In this document: piece by piece, positions 35,701 through 45,849 of the stretch
Layout: each line of letters begins with the position of its first letter
Numbering within the stretch: the stretch's first letter is position 1
Source: Mactra quadrangularis
Lineage: Eukaryota > Mollusca > Bivalvia > Venerida > Mactridae
Assembly (NCBI GenBank): GCA_025267735.1
Contig: CM046299.1
Coordinates: 20,048,232-20,112,231 of the forward strand
Reading direction: 5' to 3'
Length of the DNA: 64,000 bases
The notes under the pieces: generated by a model
The model's database searches: none
Told to the model about the DNA's origin: nothing
The model's input: the letters and a program-made list of their open reading frames with translations, nothing else
Translations under genes and position numbers: made by a program

Positions 35701-38700
35701 TAAACTATCAAAAGGTACTAAGCTTGCAGTTCAAAATACACATGGGTGCATTAATACACTTAAAATGAAGAAGAAAATGCAGAGAAAATATGGTGCCGAT
35801 ACCGTTGCGTTTATTACGTATTAAACGCTCGATTAATACATCTTTAATACATTTTGTTGAATACATTTTTGCGAAAAGGATATCAATATTCATGATTATT
35901 AATTATTAATCCTTATTATGCTGGTCGAGCAATTTTGAAGCAGACATTCTTAATCAAACACCGGCTAATTTCAAAGTAACGAGAATTATCAAATACACCC
36001 TTAAAAGAGAAAAAACTTTATATTTTTCAAACCTATAAAGACCCAACTGATAGAAGAAAGTGTCAAAGAAGCAAAATATATTAATGGGGTAAGCTGATTG
36101 ACGTATCGTTAATTCAAACAATGTCAAAATTAAGTCCCATATATTCCTCGGGTGGAGTGCGGGTGTAATACATAATACTTAAAAATATGGTAAAAGGTCC
36201 TGATACAAAATCTTTACAATATCCTAAAACGCAAATACTTAATGTTCCTTTATTTACAGTATTTTCAATAACGCCGTGTCAACAGATCAATGATTTGACA
36301 AATTTGCAAAGAAAAAAACAATGCATAATGTATAGCGGGTATCTTGAAAATTCCTATTAACCCCAGATGAAGCTGTACAAGTTCGAAGTTAGTATTCGCT
36401 TGCAAAATTTCAGGATTTTAGGTGAATTCTTTCAATACCTTTGCTTCTGAAAACCACTATGTATTGGCAGAATAATTTGAAATAGAACCGACATAAGCGG
36501 CAAACAACTGACACATTATATCAGGTTTTAAATGATACTTTTTTACAATTACATGTATATGATAATGCGTTAAATGCTTAAAGACTTTTACGTATTAAAT
36601 GGTCCTCATGTAAAATCAAATTTTCACTACATCTATAAAACGGTTCCAAGATAATCAGTCCTCTTGACAACACCATTCATTAGCACTGGACATTCGGTCC
36701 AACATATTATTGTATATGAAAAAAATGGCTCATAAGCAGGGCCGGATCCAGAAGGGTCGTAAGTGGGGGGGCACAGGGGGTGGGTACGGGAGGGGTACCC
36801 CCTCCCGACGGTATAGAAATTTTTAAGTTTTTCACATGTCAAAGGTGCAAATCTGAGCACTTTAAAATGCTCTTTTAAACAAATTAAATGAAGCTAAAAC
36901 TAGGTTAATTATCCTTTTTTTCTGTAGAAAAGTGATGCAATGCGTAACAATTCAGATTCATGTGATTGATTAGCTTTTAATAAATATTTATAAATAAAGA
37001 AATTGCATTCATGTGAGTTAGATCACAGGGCCTGATACAGAGGGGTCGTTAGTGGGGATTACGGTTGGGGTGGGTATGGGAGGGGTATCCCCTCCCGAAG
37101 AAAAATTTTGAATTTTTGCATGTCAAAGGTGTAAATCTGAGCACGTTTGAACACACTTTAAAAGGATAAAATGAAGCTAAAATTTGGTAAATTATCATTA
37201 CATCTTAAATAACGACTTTTGGGCACTACCAAGGAAATATTGAGCGCTATAATTGAGGTATCCTTCATGCATGTGCCCGTTTTGTTCATTTAGATTTAAT
37301 TTGTAGGCTTATTAAATCCCATTCTCATACCCCGAGGTTTTCAAGGAACGAGAATGGATAAAATCCTGATTTACAAAAAAATCAGCAATTTCATCATGTA
37401 AATGCCGAGAATTTAAAAAAAAATACACTTGGTAACTTGTATAAAATCACCGAATGCAATGAGAATTTAAGTGGTCCTATGGTCCACCAAACTTATTAAG
37501 TTTGGTGGACCATAGGACCACTTAAATTCTATAATTCATTAGACAGACGACAATTTCGGTGGACTCGGTCCACTGGCTCTTAATTTTTTAATCGCTCCTC
37601 GAAATTCGAAAATGTAAAATAATGAAAACCATCATCAGACAAATTTATGATCTTGACAAGAAGACTCCGTCTTGTTAGTTCGTGTAGTATACAAGTCATT
37701 TACTAAATTATAGAAAAAGGTTTTAAAATCTTCAAGACATAGACCGACTCATGTGTCTTAACTTATGTGTATAGTGACTTCCTCCATGCAATAAGGCATG
37801 CAATAACTCCGCTGATTTTAATAGTTTATCGATCGTAAGTACAGAAGTAAAATAGTGAATAAAAAAATCAGCGGGGTAAGTGCATGCGCCCATGACTGTT
37901 GAAAAAAATGAAACAAAACAATGGGCAATTCAATAAAAAAAATTCATAAACTGACGTATATGTCCGTTACGCGGCCCTGTCAAGCACCAAGGAGCGCTGA
38001 TAAAGATGAGTTCCGTCTTTCCATGACTTATGGCACACCCTTAATATTAGAAGCACTTCCAGAACGAGCAACTTCCTTTGCACAAGCGTGCTCTAAGGTC
38101 TTACAGAACACACGCCATGAGTGACTAAATATAGCTTTGTAGTATTTAAGTAGTTACTGAATATAGATAAGTAGTGTCTTATTAGTGACTGAATATAGCT
38201 TAGTAGTGTTTTTGTAGTGACTGAATATAACTTAGTGGTGACTTAATATAGCTTTGTAGAGTCTTAGTAGTGACTAAATATAGCTTTGTAGTGTCTTAGT
38301 AGTTATTTAATATAGCTTTGTAGTGTTCTAGTAGTGACTGAATATAGCTTAGTAGTGTCTTAGTAGTGACTGAATATAGCTTAGTAGTGTTTTAGTAGTG
38401 CCTGACTATAACTTAGTAGTGTCTTAGTAGTGACTGAATATAGCTTCGTAGTGACTTAGTATAGCTTAGTAGTGTCTTAGTAGTGACTTATTATAGCTTA
38501 AAAGTAACTTAATATAGCTTAGTAGTGACTTAGTCTTGCTTAGAAGTGTCTTAGTAGTGACTTATTATAGCTTAGTAGTGACATAGTATAGCTTAGTAGT
38601 GTCTTAGTAGTGACTAATGATAGCTTCGTAGTGACTTAGTACAACTAAGTAGTGTCTTAGCAATGACTGAATATAGCTTCGTAGTGACTTAGTATAGCTT

Positions 38701-41700
38701 AGTAGTGTCTTAGTAGTGACTTATTATAGCTTAAAAGTAACTTAATATAGCTTAGTAGTGACTTAGTCTTGCTTAGAAGTGTCTTAGTAGTGACTTATTA
38801 TAGCTTAGTAGTGACATAGTATAGCTTAGTAGTGTCTTAGTAGTGACTAATTATAGCTTAGTAGTGTCTAAGTAGTGACTTATTATAGCTTAGTAGTGAC
38901 TTAGTATAGCTTAGTAGTGTCTTAGTAGTGACTGAAAAAGCTTTGTATAGCTTTGTAGTAACCTAGTATTGCTTAGTCGTGTCTTATTAGTGACTTAGTA
39001 TAGCTTAATAGTGTCTTAGTAGTGACTTAGTATAGCTTAGTGATGTCTTAGTAGTAACTTAATATAGCTTAGTAGTGACTTATTATAGCTTAGTAGTGTC
39101 TTAGTTGTGACCTTATATAGTTTAGTAGTGACTTAGTAGTAACTAATTATAGCTTAGTAATGACTTAATCTTGCTTAGTAGTAACTTATTATAGCTTAGT
39201 AGTAACTTTATACAGCTTAGTAGTGTCATAGTAGTGACTTAGTATAGCTTAGTGATGTCTTAGTAGTAACTTAATATAGATTAGTAGTAACTTATTATAG
39301 CTAAGTAGTGACTTAGTATAGCTTAGTAGTGTCTTAGTAGTGACTAAGTATAGCTTAGTGATGTCTTAGTAGTAACTTAATATAGCTTAGTAGTGACTTA
39401 TTATAGCTTAGTAGTGACTCGGTATAGCTTAGTAGTGTCTTAGTAGTGACCCAATATAGCTTAGTAGTGACGTAGTAAAGCTTAGTAGTGTCTTAGTAGT
39501 GACTTATTATAGCTTAGTAGTAACTTAATATAGCTTAATAGTGACTTAGTCTTGCTTAGTAGTGTCTTAGTAGTGACTTAGTATAGCTTAGTAGTGTCAT
39601 AGTAGTGACTTTATATAGCTTAGTAGTGACTTAATATAGCTTAGTAGTAACTTAATACAGCTTAGTGATGTCTTAGTAGTAACTTAATATAGCTTAGTAG
39701 TGACTTATTATAGCTAAGTAGTGTCTTAGTATAGCTTAGTAGTGTCTTAGTAGTGACTTATTATAGCTTAGCAGTGACTTATTATAGCTTAGTAGTGTCT
39801 TAGTAGTGACTTATTGCAGCTTAGTAGTGACGTAGTATAGCTTAGTAGTGTCTTAGTAGTGACATATTATAGCTTAGAAGTAACTTAATATAGCTTAGTA
39901 GTGACTTAGTATAGCTTAGTAGTGTCTTAGTAGTAACTTATTATAGCTCAGTAGTGACTTAGTATAGCTAACTGGTGTCTGAGTAGTGACTAAGTATAGC
40001 TTAGTGGTGTCTTAGTAGTCGCTTAGTATAGCTAAGTAATGTCTAAGTAGTGACTTAGTAGTGTCTTAATATAGCTAAGTAGTGTCTTAGTAGTGACTCA
40101 GTATAACTTAGTAGTGTCTTAGTATAGCTAAGTTGTGACTTAGTAGTGACTTAGTATAGCTTAGTAGTGACTTAGTATAGCTAATTAGTGTCTTAGTAGT
40201 GACTGAATATAGCTTTGTAGTGACCTTGTATAGCTTAGTGGTGTCTTAGTAGTGACTTATTATAGCTTAGTAGTGACTTAATATAGCTTAGTGGTGTCTT
40301 AGTTGTGACTGAATATAGCTTTGTAGTGAATCAGTATAGCTTAGTGGTGTCTTAGTAGTAACTTTATAAAGCTTAGTAGTGACATAGTATAGCTTAGTAG
40401 TGTCTTAGTAGTGACTTATTATAGCTTAGTAGTGTCTTAGTAGTGACTTATTATAGCTTAGTAGTGACGTAGTATAGCTTAGTAGTGTCTTAGTAGTGAC
40501 TTATTATAGCTTAGTAGTAACTTAATATAGCTAAGTAGTGACTTAGTCTTGCTTAATAGTGTCATAGTAGTGACTTAATATAACTTGGTTTTGTCTTAGT
40601 AGTGACTTAGTATAGCTTAGTAGTGTCTTAATAGTGACTAAATATAGCTTTGTAGTGTCTTATTAGTGGCTGAATATACCTTAGTAGTGTCTTAGTCGTA
40701 ATAAGATTCCTTTTAAATTTCTAACAACATTTTCATCAACAAAATATACTTAATTCGTGTCTTAGTAGTGAAAAATGAGATTTCATCTGTTCGTCTATTT
40801 ATTTTACTATTATTAAATATCGTTTTAGCTGTTGATTTATTTTCAAAACCAACTTAGAATTTCGTATTTTGTTTCAAATCAACATTTAATAACATTTTAT
40901 ACAATTAAAACGATTAAAATACTGTCTTAGTAGTGCTTAGTAGTGTCTTAGTGGTGTTTGTGGTGTCTTAGTAGTGAACATTAAATTTCATCTTTTGGTC
41001 TATATTCTTTTATTTCTAATTGAAATATCTCCAGTAAACTTGGTTTTTTTTTACAAAATCAAACATTAAGATTCCCTATGAAACTTTTAACAGCATTTTA
41101 ATCAAGATAATATACTTAATTCGTGTCTTAGTAGTGAAATATGGGATTTCATATTTTCGTCTATTCATTTAACTATTACTATATATCCTTTTTAGCAGTT
41201 GATTTTTTCCAAAACCATATCAGAATTTCGTATTTAGTTTTTATATCAAAATTTGATAACATTTTATACAATTAAAACAACTTAAATCCTGTCTTAGTAG
41301 TGCATAGTAGTGTCCTAGTGATGTTTGTAGTGTCTTAGTAGTGAACATTAAATTTCATCTTTTGGTCTATAATTTTATTTTCTAATTAAATATCTCCTAT
41401 AAAATATTTGTTTTTAACAAAATCTAACAGATGTTTAATTTTTTGACAATATTTTGTTCAAGATAAAGTACTTATTTATATCATTCGAGTTTTAGAGGTG
41501 AAATGAGATTTCATTTTTTTTCCATCTATTCACTTAATTATTTGCGCTAAAATATCATTTTTAACTGGTTTTTTTGCAAAACCATCTGAAAATGTCGTAT
41601 TTAGTAGTTAAATCAACATATAATAACATTTTATACAATTAAAACACCTAAAATCCTGTCTTAGTAGTGCTTAGTAGTGTCTTAGTGGTGTTTGCTGTGT

Positions 41701-42539
41701 CTTAGTAGTGCTTAGTAGTGCTTAGTAGTGTCTTAGTGGTATTTAGTAGGACCGGGTAGGAGAGACACTTGACTGCATCCAAAAGGTCCAACCCAGCAGC
41801 CGGGCTGTTTGAAGTGACTACATTGATTGGATATAGCCATACCATTTCTGAAATCTACTTTCTGTTGTGACTTCTTCAAGCTTGGAATCTATTAAGACCC
41901 ACATCCAGCTGGTACCAAAGTTCTATCCAATTCTAAACATACATGACTTATTTGGACTATTTTAAATTTATTGGACATTACCAACTATTAAGTTGGATCT
42001 TTCTGTAATATCATTTTACTAATTTTGTTGGAACACTTCGACCTACTCAGAATATAATGACACACTCTTGGCGTAGATGTCTACATGATGGATGTTGCCA
42101 AGTATCACGACTGAAGTTGAAGTTGATCACCAAACTTTTACTTTTTTTTTACTAAAATGTTTTGATTTTAAAAACATTACTCACAGACAACTGTTTTATT
42201 GACAATACTGTGAATACAAAGAGGCAGACTTACGTTTTCTTACCATATCATACTTTTATCATACTTTCAATTCATGTGAAAATCGTATAATACATACTTG
42301 TAGACGTTAGTTTTACTGCAACAACCTCTCACTATGATGCACGATGTCGAAAAATGAAACATCCGAAAACTAACACACTTCATATGGTCGCGCATACATT
42401 TGTCAATAAAAATGACTGTCATCGCACAAATGACAGTCAATCAATAATGTTTATCAAATACCTCTCGAATTTGCTGTTCATCTTCCATGTACTTCTGATA
42501 ATCAGAGAATACTTGAGTGATATTGTTGTCGTGCTGCAT
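23496..42539 (-). CDS. TSN: Translin, complete coding sequence in six exons
   Basis: Exons 42539-42462, 27998-27905, 27633-27537, 26144-26029, 24392-24313 and 23708-23496 join in frame to 225 codons, close to the usual 228 of animal translin. Translin is a single-stranded DNA/RNA-binding protein. It forms octamers and, with TRAX, the C3PO endoribonuclease that removes the passenger strand during RISC loading; it has no catalytic site itself. Family-typical stretches are QQIREEIRTVVRELEQTARE, YYRYNDQWRFILQRLAFLSA, ETLVSRETVAQIIG, DREDGFHIDLDDYLMGLLQL, ASELSRLAVNAVTAGDYGRP, and FVAELDSGFRLLNLKNDSLR with KRFDGLKYDLKKVEEVVYDL. No lesion is seen. Intron 1 is 14.5 kb and is mostly one foldback transposon. 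The gene is tandem to the TAX1BP1-like gene. Confidence 0.95.
24115..24240. repeat. Dispersed SINE-like repeat fragment, copy 2
   Basis: Partner of 2480-2640 (shared GGGATCCC, GCATGTCCCACCAC and GGTCTACT). In translin intron 5. Confidence 0.4.
24313..24392 (-). CDS. TSN: Translin exon 5
   Basis: Acceptor TTATGTAG|TTAAAG and donor GAATTA|GTAAGT. It encodes VKVDREDGFHIDLDDYLMGL and then LQLASEL. Confidence 0.93.
24499..24762. mobile_element. MITE with 65-bp inverted repeats
   Basis: The left arm begins GGTTCAAACCACAGGGAATT and contains TACCTCCCTTTGATTTTTCA; the right arm is its inverse at about 90% identity, ending with AATTCCCTGTGGTTCAAAC. About 264 bp, in translin intron 4, ending about 110 bp from exon 5. 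Confidence 0.8.
24850..25262. mobile_element. Non-autonomous hAT-like element with 8-bp target duplication
   Basis: 413 bp flanked by GGTATTAG (24842-24849 and 25263-25270). The ends are CAGGGCTCAAATTTAA on the left and AGGGCTCAAATTTAAC on the right, other strand. The CAGGG terminus plus an 8-bp duplication is the hAT signature. The inside has several ACTCGCAAA blocks. A minus-strand frame at 24862-25128 with CLYCES is too weak to call a gene. In translin intron 4. Confidence 0.85.
25485..25498. repeat. G14 homopolymer tract
   Basis: Fourteen consecutive G residues in translin intron 4. Confidence 0.9.
25605..25910. repeat. Dispersed repeat, copy 2
   Basis: Same-orientation partner of 575-865 (see that entry). 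It lies in translin intron 4, about 120 bp downstream of exon 4. Confidence 0.65.
26029..26144 (-). CDS. TSN: Translin exon 4
   Basis: Acceptor TTGATTCAG|GTACAA and donor ATTGGAG|GTTTGT. It encodes YNDQWRFILQRLAFLSAYLT and then YLQTETLVSRETVAQIIG. Confidence 0.94.
26690..26955. repeat. Interspersed repeat with GGACGGACAAGGG block
   Basis: Begins GTGAGCTAATGCTCAC and ATACCCCCGCCAAAATC and ends GGACGGACAAGGGTAAAACA then ACCCCCCTCTTCTTCGAAGC, GTGGGGTATAAT. ATACCCC near the start pairs in inverse with GGGGTATAAT at the end. This is a common bivalve-type repeat. It sits between two inverse pieces (AACCTCTCTTGAACAAC at 26593 and CTCTGCAGAGGTTACA at 27019) that may be the ends of an older element. 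Confidence 0.75.
27187..27432 (+). mobile_element. tRNA-derived SINE
   Basis: Box A CGCCTAGTTCAGATGGTAGC, box B ATAGGTTGGATTCCT, body GCCATTCACACTCCTACATC, 3' end ACAGCATTAAACCAACCA. In translin intron 3, about 100 bp from exon 3. Confidence 0.82.
27537..27633 (-). CDS. TSN: Translin exon 3
   Basis: Acceptor GTTTTCAG-type TTTTCAG|TTTCAA and donor ATTACAG|GTGAGG. It encodes SSICDKCIPMFEVVREKMAA and then LNLKIPLNQYYR. Confidence 0.92.
27905..27998 (-). CDS. TSN: Translin exon 2
   Basis: Acceptor TATTTCAG|GAAATA and donor AAATCAG|GTACAT. It encodes EIRTVVRELEQTAREILTHL and then QSVHQTDGIKS, an N-terminal helix of the translin fold. Confidence 0.93.
28251..28494. mobile_element. MITE with 46-bp inverted repeats, GTGGTGCTTTTCACAAAA family
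   Basis: Left GTGGTGCTTTTCACAAAAAT and right, on the other strand, the same 20 bases, followed by TCTTACGAAAAAAATCTTCG. 244 bp, about 250 bp inside translin intron 1. It abuts the next element with only two bases between them. An older relative is at 3094-3307. Confidence 0.88.
28497..30072. mobile_element. 1.6-kb DNA transposon with CAACGTTG-rich ends
   Basis: The termini are CCCAGCAGGCA on both sides (right one on the other strand). They are followed at each end by 100-150 bp packed with CAACGTTG palindromes, for example GATTCAACGTTGTTACAACG on the left and GAAACAACGTTGTTTCAACG on the right. GA precedes the left end and follows the right end, a possible 2-bp duplication. No transposase is present, so it is non-autonomous. 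The superfamily is not assigned. In translin intron 1. Confidence 0.85.
30506..33545. repeat. Left foldback arm: 200-bp units then CACTACTAAG arrays
   Basis: The outer 100 bp is made of CACTACTAAG and ACACCACTAAGACACTACTA pieces. From about 30900 to 31800 five units of 180-200 bp each carry TCAGTAAACACCACTAAGAC, CTAAGGTCCACTAAGACA and ACTTTATATTGATTAAATGT. From about 31830 to 33545 there is a dense array with a composite unit of about 32 bp: CACTACTAAGACACTACTAA followed by GCTATACTAAGT. A segment of about 480 bp is itself repeated (the block from 32430-32870 recurs at 32990-33330). Confidence 0.93.
33664..34919. repeat. Direct repeat pair of about 64 bp flanking 1.1 kb
   Basis: 33664-33727 and 34856-34919 share CATAAAAGTGTACCC, GTATTATAC and ATCACAC(C/T)AGGGGTC. 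They might be ends of an old insertion or LTR-like remnants. The interval between them has no recognisable gene. Confidence 0.7.
36735..37197. repeat. Tandem duplication with GC-rich heads
   Basis: Two units, 36735-36918 and 37025-37197. Each starts with AGGGCC(G/T)GAT and a GGGAGGGGTAYCCCCTCCCG block and continues CATGTCAAAGGTG and AATGAAGCTAAAA. The first few bases resemble the CAGGG ends of hAT elements. Confidence 0.75.
37462..37530. repeat. 69-bp perfect palindrome
   Basis: Arms of 34 bp (37462-37495 and 37497-37530) around a single T at 37496 and without mismatch. The arm begins AGAATTTAAGTGGTCCTATG. It lies near the centre of the foldback core. Confidence 0.95.
38110..41754. repeat. 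Right foldback arm
   Basis: Inverse complement of the left arm. The inner array of CTTAGTAGTGTCTTAGTAGT and GACTTAGTATAGCTTAGTAG units runs from about 38110 to 40690. Then 190-200-bp units with AATTCGTGTCTTAGTAGTGA and TTAAATTTCATCTTTTGGTC follow, and the tip at 41650-41754 matches the left tip almost base for base. Confidence 0.93.
41763..42461. other. Remainder of translin intron 1
   Basis: About 700 bp between the foldback element and translin exon 1. No repeat, open frame or RNA gene that I can support. Confidence 0.6.
42462..42539 (-). CDS. TSN: Translin exon 1 (start codon)
   Basis: ATG at 42539-42537, 26 codons ending QKYMEDEQQIRE, donor CGAGAG|GTATTT in phase 0. It joins EIRTVVREL of exon 2 exactly where the family motif continues, although exon 2 is 14.5 kb away. 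The length of N-terminus before the EIR motif matches other translins, which supports this start. Confidence 0.9.
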
Positions 42540-42650
42540 TTTGCGATTTTGGATGAGGAAAAAGGATTTAGTAACTAGATTCAGTAATCGGGAGTAATGT
42601 AAAGTTATGGACGAAAATGTTGAGGGTAGATGTCTATTATATAGATCTAT
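42540..42650 (-). promoter_or_regulatory. Translin 5' UTR and presumed core promoter
   Basis: Only about 110 bp separate the translin ATG from the start of a large palindrome. No TATA box is seen at a useful distance. Transcription starts either in this short gap or inside the repeat. This is placed by position only. Confidence 0.4.
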
Positions 42651-44952
42651 AGAAAAGCGCTGTAATTTTCTATAATTAATAGAATTTTATAAGTATGAAA
42701 TAGACTGTAATCCATATTTTATTATATAAAGTGTGTAGAATACTAGTTTCATAAATAGGCCAAGGACCCAAGGCAAATATTTAAAGTCGGTGGGAGTGTG
42801 GCTGGTCCGCAGTACGCACTGAAATTATTTTATCCACATTCGAAAAACTCGGATTTGATCGCCAGCAAAAAAGTTCGTTTTGATAAACTCAAGAGCGCTC
42901 GAATAGAAAAAGTATCTGATAAATTCAATCCATTCGGTACTGAATTTTACGGAATTTGTTTGTTTTCGTACCATGGAACTTTCGCCCTAAACGTGGGCCC
43001 ATTACTTTAAGCAACGGTCTTGAGGGCATTTTCATGTCGTTTGTATATTTGAAAATATATAAGTGATAATTACATAACCTCGGTATCGACTTGTACATTG
43101 TAAAGACACTTTGAATATTGCATAACGAGTTTTATACTATATATATAATTGAATACTGTTTAGAATTGTATATATTGTATTTAGAGTTGTATTGGGGATA
43201 TATAATTATATTTTTTAAATACATATTAAATAGAACTGTATATTGAATTATCTTAGAATTGCATATTGTATAGAATTGAATAGAGTAAATAATTGTATTG
43301 TCTGTTTGGAAATGCACTATGCATATAGAATTGTATATCACAAGTTCTTTGAACTTTACATTGTTTAGAACTGTTTAAAACATTTCTATGCTCTCTACAC
43401 AATTTTTTTTTCTACAATATAATACATATTAAGAATTCTATATTAAAACAAAAGTTTACATACAATGTACAAAATTCATGTGGTAACGCAATTTTACATA
43501 CAATGTTCAATACTGTTTAATATACACTTTGATGTATAAAATAAAATTCTATATAAACGACGATACTTCATTTATAAAACCTATAACAAAATACAATTCT
43601 ATTATCAATAAACAGTTATATACAGTGTTAAAATCGTTAGTAAAACCGTTTAACGTTAGTAAAATAAACAATTTTATACGCAATTAGAAATTTTATATAA
43701 ATACACAATTAAACATACAGTGTACAACTCTATCAAATAAACACTTTAACGTACAAAATACATTTATATATAGATTGTACAATTCTACAACGATAGAATA
43801 CGAAATGTATATGCAGTATAAAGTTTAAAGTACTTGTAATATACAATTCTATATGCATACTGCATTTCCATTCAGACAATACAATTATTTATTATATGCT
43901 TCCCAGTTCAATACCGGGATTTATCGCTGAAAGATAAATCGATATTCAACTGTTTTAAAACAATGAAAATAAATTTGTTTTTTTTTCAGTTTGGATGCGC
44001 CGTTCTGATGACATATCATACTTAAACTTAAAAAAAAGATCAGCTAAAAGCATATAATAAACAGACAATTTGTTTATTTCAGTGTAAGATCTTTTTTTCA
44101 CACGTGTCCTAATGATATTATATTTTCTGCAAATACTGCATCCTTAACTCACTCGTGAAATAAAAATCACTCTTACACCGAAATACACATTTTATAACAT
44201 AAACCATTATTTACTCCACAGACGGCAAGCACAGTCCCGGTCCAGAATCACTATATACATGTATGTATATATAGTGATTCGGGACCGAGCTGGCGGCCTG
44301 TGATTTACTCTATTCAGTTCAAAACAATAAGCAATTCTAAAATAATTCAATACACAATTCTATTAAATATATATTTTTATCTAAAAAATATAATTATATA
44401 TCCACAATACAACTCTAAATACAATATATACAATTCTAAACAGTATTCAATTATATAATTATACAGTATACAACTCGTTATGCATATTCAAAGTGTCTAT
44501 ACAATATACAAGTCGATACCGAGGTTATATAATTATCACTAATATATTTTCACATATACAAACGACAAGAAAATGCCCTCAAGAACGTTGCTTGAATTAA
44601 TGGGCCCTAGTTTAGAGCGAAAGTTCCATGGTACAAAAACAAACAAATTCCGTAAAAATCAGTACCGAACGGATTGATTTTATCAGATACTATTTTTTTT
44701 TCGAGCGCTCTTGAGTTTATCAAAACCATTTTTTTGCTGGCGATCATATCCGAGTAATTCGATTGTGGATAAAATAATTTCAGTGCGTACTGCGGACTGG
44801 CGACACTCCCACCGACTTTAAATTTTTGCCTTGGGTCCTTGGCCTATATATTTATTAAAATAGTATTCTACACACTTGATATAATAGTGTATAAAATATA
44901 GTCTATTTTATGCTTATAAATTCAATTAATTATAGAAAATTACAGCGCTTTT
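42651..44952. mobile_element. 2.3-kb foldback palindrome interrupted by a 0.4-kb insertion
   Basis: The left arm (42651-43291) and right arm (44310-44952) are inverse complements at about 85-90%. Shared blocks include AAAGCGCTGTAATTTTCTAT, GGCCAAGGACCCAAGGCAAA, TTAAAGTCGGTGGGAGTGT and CCATGGAACTTTCGC. The inner parts (43285-43420 against 43820-43893) also pair, so the axis is near 43590. The segment 43897-44303 has no partner and looks like an insertion in the right arm. The middle is filled with degenerate TAGAATTGTATATTG units. A plus-strand frame at 42798-43010 with YALKLFYPHSKNSD looks like a decayed piece and is not called. Confidence 0.85.
43897..44303. mobile_element. Insertion within the palindrome arm
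   Basis: About 407 bp with no counterpart in the opposite arm. It includes the hairpin CACTATATACATGTATGTAT with AATCACTATATA and its inverse at 44247-44282, flanked by CAGTCCCGGTCC and GGGACCGAGCTGG. The ends are placed from the arm alignment, to within about 10 bp. Confidence 0.6.
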
Positions 44953-45510
44953 TATTCTTAACGAAACTTCTAGTACCACAATTTTCATTATTTATGTCCG
45001 ATCGATAATAGAAATGTGTATGGTAATAGGACCATACTGCCGCCTGCTTGCATAGCTTGCATGCTTTTTTATCGCTGCAAATCCGGCTTGTCGTACATGC
45101 GTTAAAAAGTGGAAATGAAAGATTTCTTATTGCTTTGATTTATCAGAAAACATATAGAAATTTTATCTATGCAGGTGACGCCTTGCCTTGCAAAAGACAT
45201 ATGACACTTTCTCGTTCTTGAGGCGACATTCGAGCAATTTCTTGATTTTTCGGTGTGCATATCAATACACTTATGATTTTCACCAAAACAGACCACGTGA
45301 GATATTTGCACGAGAAACACGTGACCATTTCCATTTTTCAACATATGCACGACAAAACTGGGTTTGCATCAATAAATGAGCATGACAACCATGCAAACAA
45401 ACGACAGATGGTCCTATATACATTTCCAGTATCGATCGGACATAAATTTTAAAAAATATATGTTTCCAACAATATTGAAATCGGGGTACTTACGAGTTTC
45501 GTTAAGTATA
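44953..45510. repeat. Inverted pair of the TCGATCGGACATAAAT repeat family
   Basis: The left part (44953-45100) reads, on the other strand, GGTCCTATTACCATACACAT then ATTATCGATCGGACATAAAT. The right part (45290-45510) has GGTCCTATATACATTTCCAG then ATCGATCGGACATAAATTTT and GTTTCGTTAAGTATA. The full family unit is at 58790-59225. So this is a second foldback joined to the one on its left. Confidence 0.75.
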
Positions 45511-45849
45511 TATTTAAGTGCGTGTTGGACGAATTAACTAAAGATGGAAACAAAACTGTTGACAGTACTACTGGCAGATTTTGTTCATTTTTTCATACTT
45601 TTTTTACAAAAATATGATGAGATTATGAATAAATGCTAGTAATATAAATGATTTGTTACTTTTATAAGAAGTACAAGTAATAAAAATCTAGGAATTTGAT
45701 GCTGGGATTTCTCATTAGAATTTGTACAACTACACCAAAAATGTTCGAGAACAGACCTACAGTTACCATGTCTTGAGGCCCCCAACTAAGCACCTGCTGC
45801 TTGTGACCTTTATTTATCGAGCGACATCAATTGTTTAGAACAAGTAAGG
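45511..45849. other. Stretch without a recognised feature
   Basis: 340 bp, AT-rich, no feature that I can support. Confidence 0.6.

Larger units (their letters stand above)
33546..38109. other. Non-coding core of the foldback element
   Basis: About 4.6 kb, AT-rich, no open frame longer than 75 codons that looks real. It holds a (TGTTC)n pentamer run at 33639-33660, a direct repeat of about 64 bp (33664-33727 and 34856-34919, beginning CATAAAAGTGTACCC), a tandem duplication at 36735-37197, and a near-perfect palindrome at 37462-37530. Confidence 0.7.
30506..41754. mobile_element. 11.2-kb foldback transposon with tandem-repeat arms
   Basis: Flanked by the perfect 8-bp repeat GGTAGGAG (30498-30505 and 41755-41762). 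The ends GGGTCCTACTAAATACC and, on the other strand, CGGTCCTACTAAATACC start arms of about 3.0 kb (30506-33545) and 3.6 kb (38110-41754) that are inverse complements. Each arm has an outer part with about 200-bp units and an inner part of CACTACTAAG subrepeats. The middle (33546-38109) has no transposase. Long arms made of tandem repeats are the hallmark of foldback elements; Drosophila FB and Galileo of the P superfamily are the named comparison, with Galileo making 7-bp duplications. An 8-bp duplication also fits hAT and P. It fills most of translin intron 1. Confidence 0.9.

Noticed and set aside
42798..43010. 70-codon open frame in the palindrome arm
   Set aside because: The inverse copy in the other arm (about 44600-44800) has frame-breaking differences and no conserved codons, so there is no sign of coding selection.
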